Assembly: GCA_018831195.1 (NCBI GenBank)
Contig: JAHJDP010000037.1
Span: forward strand, 1 to 64,000
Reading direction: 5' to 3'
Length of the DNA stretch: 64,000 nucleotides
Source of the DNA: Candidatus Eisenbacteria bacterium
GTDB lineage: Bacteria > Eisenbacteria > RBG-16-71-46 > CAIMUX01 > JAHJDP01
Within the stretch, counting starts at the first letter, position 1; each line of letters opens with the position of its first letter. Below the pieces are notes generated by a model that was not told where the DNA came from, ran no database searches, and saw nothing but the letters and a program-made list of their open reading frames with translations. A program made the translations under genes and the position numbers. This document shows, piece after piece, positions 43,501 through 52,156 of this stretch.

Positions 43501-43988
43501 CATTCATCAAATGCAAAGTTGTCGCCAAGACCAAATCCGGCCAGGAAATGATCCCCGTACAATTCGGCCGCCTTTTCACAATGTGCCCTGGTGGCGGGCA
43601 TCTCACCGGCGGCTTTGGAGCGTTTGGCCGCAGCTTCCACCTCATCGAAAAACACAGAAACATCAACCCACAAATCCACGCCGGGTCTGAGTTCGACACC
43701 CTCGTAATCCGCCTCCAGAAACTTACCAACGGGGCTTTTCTTCAGAATCCAAATGGCATTGCGGAGATAGGCGTGGGCTCTGGCGGCGTCGGTGTCGGGC
43801 CAAAGAAAGGCGGCCAACGCTTCACGCGTATGGCGGCGTTGCGTTACGGCCAAATAAGCGAGAAGCGCCAATGCTTTGCGGCGTTTAATGATAAACGGCT
43901 TTCCAGCATAAAGGACCCTTGGAGATCCCAATAGCAGTATCTTCACATCCGGCAAAGGACTCTCCAACACCCCGGCCTCCCTCTCCAT
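40575..43988 (-). CDS. SARP-type transcriptional activator with NB-ARC ATPase and TPR repeats
   Basis: A 1137-residue regulator. Residues about 13-95 are an OmpR-like DNA-binding domain (KPFIIKRRKALALLAYLAV; REALAAFLWPDTDAARAHAYLRNAIW). Residues about 100-250 are the BTAD helical domain. An NB-ARC-type NTPase follows, with P-loop LVGSGGVGKTRLATK (about 312-326), Walker B LLVLDNLEQL and GTSRERLHLQGEW. The rest is TPR-like helices (YVTRQTGRFIEALQIFERCL). This is the AfsR/LuxR-large architecture: ligand or partner sensing by TPR, ATP-driven switching, promoter binding. I chose ATG 43988; ATG 44057 is in frame but overlaps the upstream gene. The targets are unknown. It probably shares a transcript with the nucleotidyltransferase. 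Confidence 0.87.
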   Translation of the reverse strand: MEREAGVLESPLPDVKILLLGSPRVLYAGKPFIIKRRKALALLAYLAVTQRRHTREALAAFLWPDTDAARAHAYLRNAIWILKKSPVGKFLEADYEGVELRPGVDLWVDVSVFFDEVEAAAKRSKAAGEMPATRAHCEKAAELYGDHFLAGFGLGDNFAFDEWLLFQEEKCRAALIRILKFLISIHEKQNQIDRAIDYAVRLLSLDFFNESVLRRLMALYALLGRRGAALNLFEKSERLFKKEMGMSLSAETTALRDKIVFENNRIKTDSGRDRILTTNFIESPTPFLGREMELKKLHELFAMPQVRLLTLVGSGGVGKTRLATKVAGEIAGKFIDGVHFVPLAAVDSKEFLVPSILKALGAPFYHRSEAKLKKAGLTTDHWKSLLYNFLREKQMLLVLDNLEQLVGSVDVIAGIIRQAPGVKVLGTSRERLHLQGEWVMDLQGLPYPEPGTEPSQYEVYSAVQLFVQTANRMGVEFSPAPEDLAAVAGVCRRLQGSPLGIELAATWVRTLTCHEIAEELDSNFDFLVSRHENIPDRHRSLRNVFEQSWRILAKNEQTCFRRLSVFHGTFAREAAEKISGCSILTLRSLIDKSLLLPAGHEQYQIHEVLRQYAGEKLESDAGEHRATIDRYTRFYLNKLVEAGVKLKGPEQKEYLEALAREGGNIRVAWLHAAKDGLFALMTKAFLGIFLFYDIQNRYQEGADISGESLELINKRSRSTQRTLFGLLLASQGWFNKFLDPNRSRDLIERSLNCFKAPNSNTHVAFVTILAVILGRWLTLEEIQKELLKSLSIFEAEDDRWGMALSLEVLSFSLRTVDPRRALNYARQSLRLRRQIRDHWGVALSLFILGWAAEERKMYYVAGRRFQESLGIRDKLGVDPDGAVSCLASQGYVTRQTGRFIEALQIFERCLQRSRKTGNRLRIMRMLAQIAVIHYELDDFPRARLCLNEALPIAETLGTESWMGILRSLYANIFIFEGDLGEAHSHLQQVATSQPFEADDRDQTVFLVPDRELQPKNPWGHLAMARLAFREQRYQESRSSLKRAIHLSLEDRETPTWLECLVEIANIEIEKGVPDKDNRESAEKILEMVRHHPVLSPLGRRLGERNAIRPAMSEPILESVRDADKELLELSARLLCGD

Positions 43989-44032
43989 GATTGTATACCA
44001 TGAGAGGCCAAAGGGGAGATTTAAACTCGCGA

Positions 44033-44827
44033 TCACTCCGGAGAGGGCAGCCCCCATTCGCTCCGGTCAAGGGCATCCAGCTGTTGCCTGAATCGGCCCA
44101 CCGCTTGATGGTGCAGTTTCAATAGATGTTCGGGGGTTTGTGGATAGGCGAGGATTTCAATTTCCTTGCGCACATCATCGGGTAGATCCCGGTCCAGATA
44201 CCGAAGGCTGTAATCGTACCGTTCCGGGCAGTACCGCATCCGCAACAATTCGACGAGGGGTTTCATCGTCAAAACCTGATAGGCCAAGGCGCTCTCTGCA
44301 ATATGACGCCGGTGAACACCGCGGGTCACCAGTGGCTGCAGCAGGGGAAAGGTGACCCGAAGATCGGCCAGCCTCTTTCCCATCTTCTCCCGATGCGCTT
44401 TCCAATCCAGTGAGGGAGGCTCCAGCAGCACCCCCCGATCAAAAAGAATCAGCGGTACGCCATGACGTTCGGGCTCCAGAAGACGGTCCTGAATACTCTT
44501 CTTCATCACGACAAAATCCAACATGTGATTTGGATCCGTCCCGCGCAGACGCAGTAACTCCTGTGAATGCCCATGCCAAGTTGGTTCTGGGAATCGGTAG
44601 CGCAATTCGGTCGGGGAGAGGTCATCCAAAATCTTGTGAACAAGATCAAATGTCTCCTCAACATGGTCATCTTCTACAATGACCTGCATATCAATATCCG
44701 AATACTCATCTGTCCGCCCCGAAGCATCGCTGCCCCCCAGCCAGGCGGCGAGAATTAGAGCGGAATCAGCAAGACCCTTGTGCAAGGTATCGATGATATC
44801 CTGCCGGGATATCTCAAATGTGGGCAT
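44033..44827 (-). CDS. Aminoglycoside-adenylyltransferase-like nucleotidyltransferase
   Basis: A 264-residue protein with the nucleotidyltransferase motif LGGSDASGRTDEYSDIDMQ (about residues 30-48), whose aspartates bind the metals. A helical C-terminal part (about 150-264) is like that of ANT(6)/AadE-type or lincosamide nucleotidyltransferases. It may modify a small molecule by AMP transfer; sequence alone does not show drug resistance. GGAGCG lies upstream of ATG 44827. The frame ends 45 bp before my chosen start of the SARP regulator, so the two may be co-expressed. Confidence 0.82.
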   Translation of the reverse strand: MPTFEISRQDIIDTLHKGLADSALILAAWLGGSDASGRTDEYSDIDMQVIVEDDHVEETFDLVHKILDDLSPTELRYRFPEPTWHGHSQELLRLRGTDPNHMLDFVVMKKSIQDRLLEPERHGVPLILFDRGVLLEPPSLDWKAHREKMGKRLADLRVTFPLLQPLVTRGVHRRHIAESALAYQVLTMKPLVELLRMRYCPERYDYSLRYLDRDLPDDVRKEIEILAYPQTPEHLLKLHHQAVGRFRQQLDALDRSEWGLPSPE

Positions 44828-44886
44828 GGTTGGCGCTCCTGGCTTCTATAGCCGCTGACCTCTCCTGCATTCTCCTAAATAAGTCA

Positions 44887-46263
44887 TCAATCAGCTTCGG
44901 ACCGCAATGACTCATCCTGTCGGCCATCGTTATAATGCCCGATGAGTTTGATGGGATCTCCAGCCTCATCAAGGACAACTTCGATACGGAAATAATCAGC
45001 CTCTTCAAAGCGAAAGAGTCGATCCCCCATCGGAATGGCGGCCAACTTGGACCGTCCCTCCCTTTGGTAATATAGCTGTCCCTCTTCGACCGTCAATCGC
45101 CGGGGGCCATAAACGCCGCTATACGATTCGAGAACCGAGACATCGATGGCCACCGGATGTAGTTGTGATTCAAGCCTGACCAGATTCCAATCGGCCAGAA
45201 AAATGGCATCCTCATCCGTTTCATGTTCCTTTATCTTTTGCAGCGCCAGCATATACGCATAGTCCAGCGCTTCCTTCTCCGGCACCACAAGATCCGGGGC
45301 GACTCCTGTACCCTCCCAATTCGTGCCGCTGATCGGGTTAATCGCCCGGCCATAAGGCACTCTGAGCATGACATTCAGTTCGGGGTAAAGCGCCGGCGCC
45401 ACCGGATGGGCGCCGCCTCCGGTCGTATCACCGACGATTGTGGCCCGTTCCAGATTCTTGAGGTTATAGCTGAACTCCTCGGCTCCTGAAAATGTATATC
45501 CGCTTGTCAGGACATAGAGATCGGTGTCGGGCATGCGAGGCCCTTCAACATAAGCAGCCGTCCAAAATTGTTTGGTCGTGCCGCTCTGCCGGATATAGAA
45601 ACTGTTCAGGTGTACCGGCTCTTCAAAGAAATAACCGGTGATGAGCTGGATCAAACTTGGATCACCGCCCCCGTTGTTGCGTAGATCTATGATCAGGGCC
45701 TTGCAGTGAGCCAGAAAATTCATGGCGGCGATAGCCGTCGGACCGGCGTATTCCGCACCAATAAAGCTGTCGAAACGAAGATAGCCGATATTGCCTGGAA
45801 GTATCTCGACCTTCTTAAAGTCGAAGTTTGTCCGGGCAAGTTCCGTCATCCGGCGGGCCTGTGCATCCTCCGGCTCTCGTTCGGCCGTCATCTCCGCCAT
45901 TCGTTCGGGATCGATATACCGGACGCCCAGATGAAGATCATGGCTGATCGATTGCAGATCCTCGGTGAGGATCCTGGCAAACTCGGCCACCGTCACCAGG
46001 TCATCATAGTCGCCATTCTTCAACCGGTCGCGCAGATGCCGCTCCATTTTCTCAGCGACATCGAGAAAGATATAGGTCTTATTGAGGTCGGCGCTGATGG
46101 AGTCAATGATCGCCGCGCGCTTGGCCGCATCGGCCGGCACATCTTCCGGCATCCGGCCCGCCTGAGCCCATCCCTTCGAGAGAGTCGCCAGGATGAGGGC
46201 CAGGATGAGGAAGCCGAGGTAACGGGATCCAGGACAACTTCTACCCATCTTCGTGAAGGCCAT
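44887..46263 (-). CDS. Exported S41-family (IRBP/C-terminal-processing-like) peptidase
   Basis: A 458-residue protein with a signal peptide (YLGFLILALILATLSKGWAQA). The helical N-terminal domain (about 40-130; IIDSISADLNKTYIFLDVAEKM) is typical of the IRBP-like S41 group. The core has ALIIDLRNNGGGDPSLIQLI and the nucleophile segment LTSGYTFSGAEEFSYNL (Ser in FSGAEE), then VGDTTGGGAHP. There is no PDZ domain. The last about 90 residues form a beta-rich DUF3471-like tail (LESYSGVYGPRRLTVEEGQLYYQ). GGAGG precedes ATG 46263. It should be a periplasmic or surface peptidase. It is a distant relative of the S41 lipoprotein at 59029. Confidence 0.9.
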   Translation of the reverse strand: MAFTKMGRSCPGSRYLGFLILALILATLSKGWAQAGRMPEDVPADAAKRAAIIDSISADLNKTYIFLDVAEKMERHLRDRLKNGDYDDLVTVAEFARILTEDLQSISHDLHLGVRYIDPERMAEMTAEREPEDAQARRMTELARTNFDFKKVEILPGNIGYLRFDSFIGAEYAGPTAIAAMNFLAHCKALIIDLRNNGGGDPSLIQLITGYFFEEPVHLNSFYIRQSGTTKQFWTAAYVEGPRMPDTDLYVLTSGYTFSGAEEFSYNLKNLERATIVGDTTGGGAHPVAPALYPELNVMLRVPYGRAINPISGTNWEGTGVAPDLVVPEKEALDYAYMLALQKIKEHETDEDAIFLADWNLVRLESQLHPVAIDVSVLESYSGVYGPRRLTVEEGQLYYQREGRSKLAAIPMGDRLFRFEEADYFRIEVVLDEAGDPIKLIGHYNDGRQDESLRSEAD

Positions 46264-46425
46264 TTATTCCTCCGCTGTCTATAATTCCATTAAACACAAT
46301 AAGATGCGCCTTATGTCCGGAGGTTTAATCATCTCCCACCGGAGGAGACGCCCGCTTCTCTCCCTGGCCTATAATACGATTATTTATGTTAGTTGTTACC
46401 TAATAAAACGACTCAGGGAGACGCC

Positions 46426-47643
46426 TCACTTCATCCTGTAGCAGATTACTTCCATTGGACCGGCTTCCTCCTCTTCGCTGAAGGAGACGCCCCGCGCATC
46501 CATGCTGGAAAGCCTCGCCAGCACCAATCCCTTGATCAATAAAACCCGCCCGTCGTTGAGAAACTCCAATCCGTCAAAGGCGGGATCGCCTTCACAAGCA
46601 ATGGAGATTTCCTGCTGGTATTCACCGTTGGAATTGAAGAGGTCATAGGTCAACAAAATCCCATCGGGTTGTTCCCGTCCGCTTCGGCTATGCTGCACCC
46701 AAAGGGCGCCGTCATCCATGACATGCATTGCTGTAATGGCTGGATCATTCGGCTCCACGTCGCGTGTTGTTTCGAAAGGTAACTGCGCTGCCCAGGTATC
46801 AAAGAGGGTGTTCCACCGGCGCAGATCCCGCGCATCCCGCTTCCACGCCGTGTATTCCCTTTCAATGGTTTTCACGAGAGTGCCGTCAGGCAAATAGACC
46901 TCAATTTTATAACGATCCCGTTCCGGTGCGACATATACTTTTCCGTCCGGACCGACCGTGTTGGCGAAAAAGAATCCCGGCAAAAGGTCCCTTTCGACCA
47001 TACTTCCTTTTTGAAAATCGAGAAGGGTATGGGCTTCTTTGAAGCGAGCGATCTCTTTCCCCTCAATATCCAGGCTGCAGAGGTATTGAATGCGGGCTTG
47101 TCCCGTTTCATTGGGAACCGAATGCTGCCCGGCCAATAGCAATGTTCCGCCGCGGCACTTGCTTCCCATCGAAGCTGTAAAACCGGTCTGCGGTCCGTCA
47201 TCACCGCCGATTTCAAGCGTCGGCCGCGGTTCCCCGTCGACAGTGAGCCGGATAAATTTTCCCGGAAACAATTCCAGTATGCCGATCGTCTTATCCGGCA
47301 ACATTACAAGATTCATGGGGCGCCGGACTTCACCGGGACCATCCCCCTCGCGGCCCAAGGTTCGCAGATGCTCCCCGTCGGGGGAAAAAACCTCAACGTG
47401 GCATAGCTGATGATCCAACAAATGTACGTTTCCATTCTCTTCTGTCTGAACATCGATGAGCAGCCCGAAAAGAATATCGTCATCTTCCCCGCCAACACGC
47501 CAGAGTTCTTCCATCGCGACCGTCTTCGGCGGCAGCTCAGGTGTTGTGCTGTTGATGACATCCGCGCCGGACGCCGGAAGAGCCCCGCAGCAGGCGGCAA
47601 GCAAGAGGACCCATGCATGCCCGGACAGAATCTTCATTATCAT
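46426..47643 (-). CDS. Exported 6-bladed beta-propeller (NHL-like) protein, paralogue 1
   Basis: A 405-residue exported protein (signal HAWVLLLAACCGALPASGA). Six-bladed propeller repeats include VHLLDHQLCHVEVFSPDGE, then LRTLGREGDGPGEVRRPMNL, the hallmark of this family, and VYVAPERDRYKIEVYLPDGT. It ends MEVICYRMK, matching the end of the paralogue at 50563 (LEVICYRIST). Propellers of this type bind ligands or proteins at the cell surface and are widespread in FCB bacteria. GGGAG lies before ATG 47643. It is divergent from the DUF5916 gene, with a shared 246-bp regulatory region. Confidence 0.85.
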   Translation of the reverse strand: MIMKILSGHAWVLLLAACCGALPASGADVINSTTPELPPKTVAMEELWRVGGEDDDILFGLLIDVQTEENGNVHLLDHQLCHVEVFSPDGEHLRTLGREGDGPGEVRRPMNLVMLPDKTIGILELFPGKFIRLTVDGEPRPTLEIGGDDGPQTGFTASMGSKCRGGTLLLAGQHSVPNETGQARIQYLCSLDIEGKEIARFKEAHTLLDFQKGSMVERDLLPGFFFANTVGPDGKVYVAPERDRYKIEVYLPDGTLVKTIEREYTAWKRDARDLRRWNTLFDTWAAQLPFETTRDVEPNDPAITAMHVMDDGALWVQHSRSGREQPDGILLTYDLFNSNGEYQQEISIACEGDPAFDGLEFLNDGRVLLIKGLVLARLSSMDARGVSFSEEEEAGPMEVICYRMK

Positions 47644-47889
47644 CTATTGCTCCCTTGATAAATCCCTGATCGGCGATTCATTTATGATGTCTTCACCCCG
47701 GTTCTATGGGGTGCTCTTTTGGAATACGAAGTCGCCGGCGAAAAGGTTCTCCCCGCTGCGCTGATCCGGGAAAACCACCTTTTCGCAACCAATCCGCCGC
47801 ATATGACGTCTTATGAAAAGAGGAGGGGGCTTCATCGAATGTAGACTGAGGCGCCGGGTCCACAACTCTCATGATTAGAGGATGTTTCC

Positions 47890-50538
47890 ATGAAAAGGTC
47901 TCAGGCCGCTCTGCATCTATTTCTTACTCTTCTCATGATTCTGGCGGCAGTGCCGCTTCGCGCTGATGAGAAACGGGTCTGTACAACCCGCCGGATTGAT
48001 GCTGAGTCCCCGGTCATTGACGGCCGGATCGATGAGCCCGTTTGGGATACGGTCGAGTGGTCCGGTGGATTCAGACAGCATTCTCCCTATTTTGACAAGG
48101 ATCCCCACCAAGAGACGGAGTTTAAGATTCTCTATGACGATGAGGCGCTCTATGTCGCCTTTAGGGCGTGGGACACCGAGCCGGATGAGATGACCTGCCG
48201 GTTGGCCAGGAGGGATTGGTTTCCAGGTGATTGGGTCGAGATTGAGATCGACAGCCGGCATGACCGGCGTACCGGTTTTTCCTTCACCACCAGTCTCTCA
48301 GGGACCCGTGGTGATGAGTTCATTTCCAAAGATGGAAGCGATTGGGACGCTGATTGGAATCCCGTATGGACGGCGAGAACCGCGGTCGACGAACAGGGCT
48401 GGACGGCCGAAGTCAAAATACCTCTGAGCCAGTTGCGGTACTCCAACGAAGAAGAACAGGTTTGGGGGATTCAGGTCATGCGGCGCCTCTTTAGGAAAGA
48501 AGAGAGGTCGACCTGGCAGCCCGTCTCTCAAGATGATCCGGGTTGGGTGAGTCTGTTCGGAGAATTGCACGGGATTAAAGGTCTGCACCCGCCGCGCCGG
48601 ATTGAACTGCTTCCCTACGCCATGCTGAATCACGAACGCTATGAAGAAGAAGCCCCTAATCCCTATGCCACAGGAAGCGATGAGGATTACGATTTGGGAT
48701 TGGACGGCAAGATCGGCGTAACAAATGATCTCACGTTCGATTTTACAATTAATCCTGACTTTGGCCAGGTTGAAGCCGATCCCTCCGAAGTCAACCTCAC
48801 CGAGTTTGAAACCTACTTCAGCGAGAAACGCCCCTTCTTTATCGAGGGAAGCAATATCTACAATTTCCAAATCGCCCCGGCCATTACAGGTGGATCGTTC
48901 ACAAGCGATAATCTTTTTTACTCCCGCCGTATCGGACGACAACCTCACGGCCGCCCGGCATTGATCGATAATGAATACGCCGATCTCCCGGACAACGCCA
49001 CCATTTGGGGAGCGGGAAAGCTCTCCGGCAAGACGACGGGTGGATTGTCCATCGGTATCATGGAGGCTGTCACTGCGGAAGAACGCGCGGAGATCTCGGG
49101 GGTCGGCGGCAAGCGCAAGGAGAGTGTTGAACCTCTGACAAATTATTTTGTCGGGAGGCTCGAACAAGATCTCAGGGAAGGAGCGACCACCTTCGGCGCG
49201 ATGCTGACGGCGACGCATCGAGACATTTCCAACCACGAGCTTTTCTATCTTCATGATGCCGCTTATGGAGGCGGCCTGGATTTGACACATAAATGGAATG
49301 ATCGCTCCTACTACATCAGCGCGACCGCTCTCTTCAGCCGTGTCAGCGGGGATGAATCGGCGGTCTATTACGACCAAGTCTCTTCGGCAAGGTACTATCA
49401 GCGGCCCGATGCCGATTATGTTTCACTGGACACGACCCGGACATCTCTTGCGGGGCACGCTGGATCTATTCGTCTTGGGAAGCGGAGTCAAGAACATTTC
49501 CGTTTTGAAACAGGTGCGGCTTGGCGTTCCCCGGGGTTCGAAATCAACGATCTTGGGTATATGCGCTCGGCGGACGAATTCAATCAGTTTACATGGATTG
49601 GCTATCATTTTAATGATCCATTTTCAATATTCCGAAGATTGAGTTTCAATGGGAATCAATGGACGAACTTCGACTTCGGCGGATCAAACACATCGAACAG
49701 CTTTAATGTAAACTCTAGTATGACATTTAAGAGCAACTGGAGCGCCTATGCAGGATTGACATGGACTCCCGATTATATTTCGAATACCGCACTAAGAGGA
49801 GGGCCCTCGTCAAAATGGCCGGGTGAATTGTCTTATAGCTTCAACGTGAGTTCCGACAGCCGCCGCAGAATCGATTCCGCCCTGGGGGCGAACGGCGACA
49901 GGGGCGGCGACGATTATTACTCCCGCCACCAGGTCTGGGCTGATCTGAATATCCGGCCCACGGATGCCGTCAGTATAGGCATCAGTCCTTCGATGACAAA
50001 GATTGACAATGAATTGCAATATATCGATCTGGCCTCCTTCAATGGCGATAGCCGCTATATCTTCGGTAAAATGATTCGAAAGACGGCCGCCATGACACTC
50101 CGGATTGACTACTGCCTGACCCCCTCGCTGACCATTCAATTCTATGGGCAACCGTTTATTTCAACCGGCGAGTTCAGCGACCTCAAACGGATAACCGATC
50201 CCCGGGCGGATAAATACACGGATCGCTACCACACCTTTATCGACGGCGTGGAAATCACCCGATCAAATGGTGGGAATTTCTCTGTTGACGAGGACCAAGA
50301 CAGCCGGACCGATTACACTCTCGGCAATCCCGATTTCAGCTTCAAGGAATTCAACTCCAATCTGGTGCTTCGCTGGGAGTTCCGGCCCGGCTCCACATTA
50401 TATCTTGTATGGAACCAGGGCCGGTCAACATCCGATTCAAATGGTGATTTCTCACTGGGTGGCGACACAAAAGATCTTTTTAATGTTCACCCTCGCAACA
50501 TCTTTCTGTTTAAAATCTCCCGATGGTTTTCCCTCTAG
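47890..50538 (+). CDS. DUF5916 outer-membrane protein with N-terminal CBM9-like domain
   Basis: An 882-residue protein. The signal peptide (LHLFLTLLMILAAVPLRA) is followed by a CBM9-like carbohydrate-binding domain (about residues 35-210; SPVIDGRIDEPVWDTVEWS, ILYDDEALYVAFRAWD, WTAEVKIPLSQLRY). The DUF5916 barrel follows (DFTINPDFGQVEADPSEVNL, FSEKRPFFIEGSNIYNF, LFYSRRIGRQPHG) and ends with the aromatic IFLFKISRWFSL, an outer-membrane terminal strand. It probably binds and admits a glycan or another large substrate at the outer membrane. The role of DUF5916 is not known. Propeller paralogues sit on both sides. Confidence 0.92.
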   Translation: MKRSQAALHLFLTLLMILAAVPLRADEKRVCTTRRIDAESPVIDGRIDEPVWDTVEWSGGFRQHSPYFDKDPHQETEFKILYDDEALYVAFRAWDTEPDEMTCRLARRDWFPGDWVEIEIDSRHDRRTGFSFTTSLSGTRGDEFISKDGSDWDADWNPVWTARTAVDEQGWTAEVKIPLSQLRYSNEEEQVWGIQVMRRLFRKEERSTWQPVSQDDPGWVSLFGELHGIKGLHPPRRIELLPYAMLNHERYEEEAPNPYATGSDEDYDLGLDGKIGVTNDLTFDFTINPDFGQVEADPSEVNLTEFETYFSEKRPFFIEGSNIYNFQIAPAITGGSFTSDNLFYSRRIGRQPHGRPALIDNEYADLPDNATIWGAGKLSGKTTGGLSIGIMEAVTAEERAEISGVGGKRKESVEPLTNYFVGRLEQDLREGATTFGAMLTATHRDISNHELFYLHDAAYGGGLDLTHKWNDRSYYISATALFSRVSGDESAVYYDQVSSARYYQRPDADYVSLDTTRTSLAGHAGSIRLGKRSQEHFRFETGAAWRSPGFEINDLGYMRSADEFNQFTWIGYHFNDPFSIFRRLSFNGNQWTNFDFGGSNTSNSFNVNSSMTFKSNWSAYAGLTWTPDYISNTALRGGPSSKWPGELSYSFNVSSDSRRRIDSALGANGDRGGDDYYSRHQVWADLNIRPTDAVSIGISPSMTKIDNELQYIDLASFNGDSRYIFGKMIRKTAAMTLRIDYCLTPSLTIQFYGQPFISTGEFSDLKRITDPRADKYTDRYHTFIDGVEITRSNGGNFSVDEDQDSRTDYTLGNPDFSFKEFNSNLVLRWEFRPGSTLYLVWNQGRSTSDSNGDFSLGGDTKDLFNVHPRNIFLFKISRWFSL

Positions 50539-50562
50539 TGATTCAGAAGCAGAGAGGGAGAA

Positions 50563-51816
50563 TCAAGTACTAATCCTATAACAGATAACTTCCAATTCCA
50601 CCGGCTCCTTGGCCTCTTCTTCATCAGAAGCGCCCGTCATTCCTCGGACAGCGTCGTTGAATCCCTTCACGAGGATCATTCGCTCATCATCCAGAAATAT
50701 GACCCGGTCGCTTTCGGCATTCCCTTCACAGGCGACCTCGGCTTGATGGATAAAATTCCCATCGGCGTCAAAAACATCAAAGGTCTGCATGACTCCCTTT
50801 GGCTGGGCATGCGTCCCGCGCGGAGTCAGCACCCACAATTCGCCGTTGTCAAAAACATAAAGGCTTGAGATGCACTCAGCATAATCCTCAGCTATAATGT
50901 CAAACTGAATCCGCTCGCCGTTAACGATCGCGACCAAGTTCTGCCCGACACGGCCCTTTTCTTCCGCCGTCCGCTTGAGGGGCTCGAACTCCCTTTCGAT
51001 GACCCGGACACGCCGGCCGTCCGGGGCATAAACGGTGACGGCATACTGGTCCCGTGACTCCGCCGTAAATATCTTTCCATCAGGTCCCAGCGCCCAGCCT
51101 CCGGGGCTGGCAAAATATTCATCCTTCTCCACAAATCTCCGGCTCACGACAGGGTCCGGGCCGGAATCCTCAATGATGCGATGCTTCTCATTTCCATTGA
51201 ACTCGACCGCGGCGATAAAACGAACACGGTTCATTCCTTGCGGAACCCGCTGCAATTGACGGCCGGAGATCGCCATATAGGAGCCGCGGCAAGCCAAATT
51301 ATCCAGGAAAAAGAAGGAATCGGATCCGGGATCGCCGCCATCAAACTCGATCGAGCTTCCAGGTGTTCCATCGGGATTCAACACCACGACGCCGCTGGGC
51401 ATCAGCTGGCCGACGCCGATCCGGCCGTCCGGCAGAATGATCAGATTCGCCCCGCGCCGGAATTCACCCGGGCCATCACCTTCCCGGCCGAGCGTCCGGA
51501 TATAGGTTCCATCCGGCGCATAGACCTGAATCTGGGAAAGCTGGCGATCCAGCAGGTAAACATTTCCGTCTTTGTCAGTCACCGCCTGCGAGATGACACC
51601 CAAAAGAATCTCGTCATTACTGCCAATCCGCCATTGCTCCTGACATTTCAAGGTCTCCACCCCGGAGGCGGGCTTATCTTGGTTGCGGACATGAACGACA
51701 CCGTCGACGAGCGTTTCTTCGCCGGCTCCGGCGGGTCCGGACCCGGCCAGGCCCATCAATAGAGTCATCAGGAGTACAATGATTGCCTGTAGAAAAAGAT
51801 CTCCTAGGTTCTTCAC
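50563..51816 (-). CDS. Exported 6-bladed beta-propeller (NHL-like) protein, paralogue 2
   Basis: A 417-residue paralogue of the protein at 46426. GTG 51816 follows AAAGGAAAGAG; the signal peptide is FLQAIIVLLMTLLMGLAGSGPAGA. Shared blades include VYLLDRQLSQIQVYAPDGT and IRTLGREGDGPGEFRRGANL, then IFTAESRDQYAVTVYAPDGR and the C-terminal LEVICYR. It converges with DUF5916 with a 24-bp gap. The two copies, with DUF5916 between, suggest a duplication around one outer-membrane system, perhaps a solute- or glycan-binding surface complex. Confidence 0.85.
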   Translation of the reverse strand: MKNLGDLFLQAIIVLLMTLLMGLAGSGPAGAGEETLVDGVVHVRNQDKPASGVETLKCQEQWRIGSNDEILLGVISQAVTDKDGNVYLLDRQLSQIQVYAPDGTYIRTLGREGDGPGEFRRGANLIILPDGRIGVGQLMPSGVVVLNPDGTPGSSIEFDGGDPGSDSFFFLDNLACRGSYMAISGRQLQRVPQGMNRVRFIAAVEFNGNEKHRIIEDSGPDPVVSRRFVEKDEYFASPGGWALGPDGKIFTAESRDQYAVTVYAPDGRRVRVIEREFEPLKRTAEEKGRVGQNLVAIVNGERIQFDIIAEDYAECISSLYVFDNGELWVLTPRGTHAQPKGVMQTFDVFDADGNFIHQAEVACEGNAESDRVIFLDDERMILVKGFNDAVRGMTGASDEEEAKEPVELEVICYRIST

Positions 51817-52156
51817 GTCTCTTTCCTTTCTGGGGACACTTCACCACACATTCTATAAAACACATCTCATAGGTCACGGCTAACATCACACACCATCTAA
51901 CGCAAACGATCAGCAAAAGATATGCCCCGCAGCAATGGCATCATAACACCTTGTTTTGCAATGGGATAGAGACAAGTGTCTTTCCCCGCGCCATCCCACG
52001 GCCCTCACATTTTTCCCATATGAGGAGCGCCGGATATGGGTCCCGGCCTCAAATGGGGAGATTCCCATTCCCATCCACCATGACATTTGCGAGACTTTGG
52101 AAAGGAGCCATCAAAAATCTAAAAACACCAAGCGAATGAACACAACCTGAACTCGG
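51817..52156. other. Gap between divergent genes
   Basis: 340 bp with no supported gene. It must carry the promoters of the divergent propeller (-) and NlpC/P60 (+) genes, but I could not define them. Small inverted repeats exist (for example AATGGGgagatTCCCATT near 52053-52070). Two overlapping frames of about 62 codons near 51951-52150 look like chance. Confidence 0.35.

Noticed and set aside
48298-49377. 359-codon antisense frame inside the DUF5916 gene
   Set aside because: Shadow frame of a well-supported + strand gene; no domain or signal.
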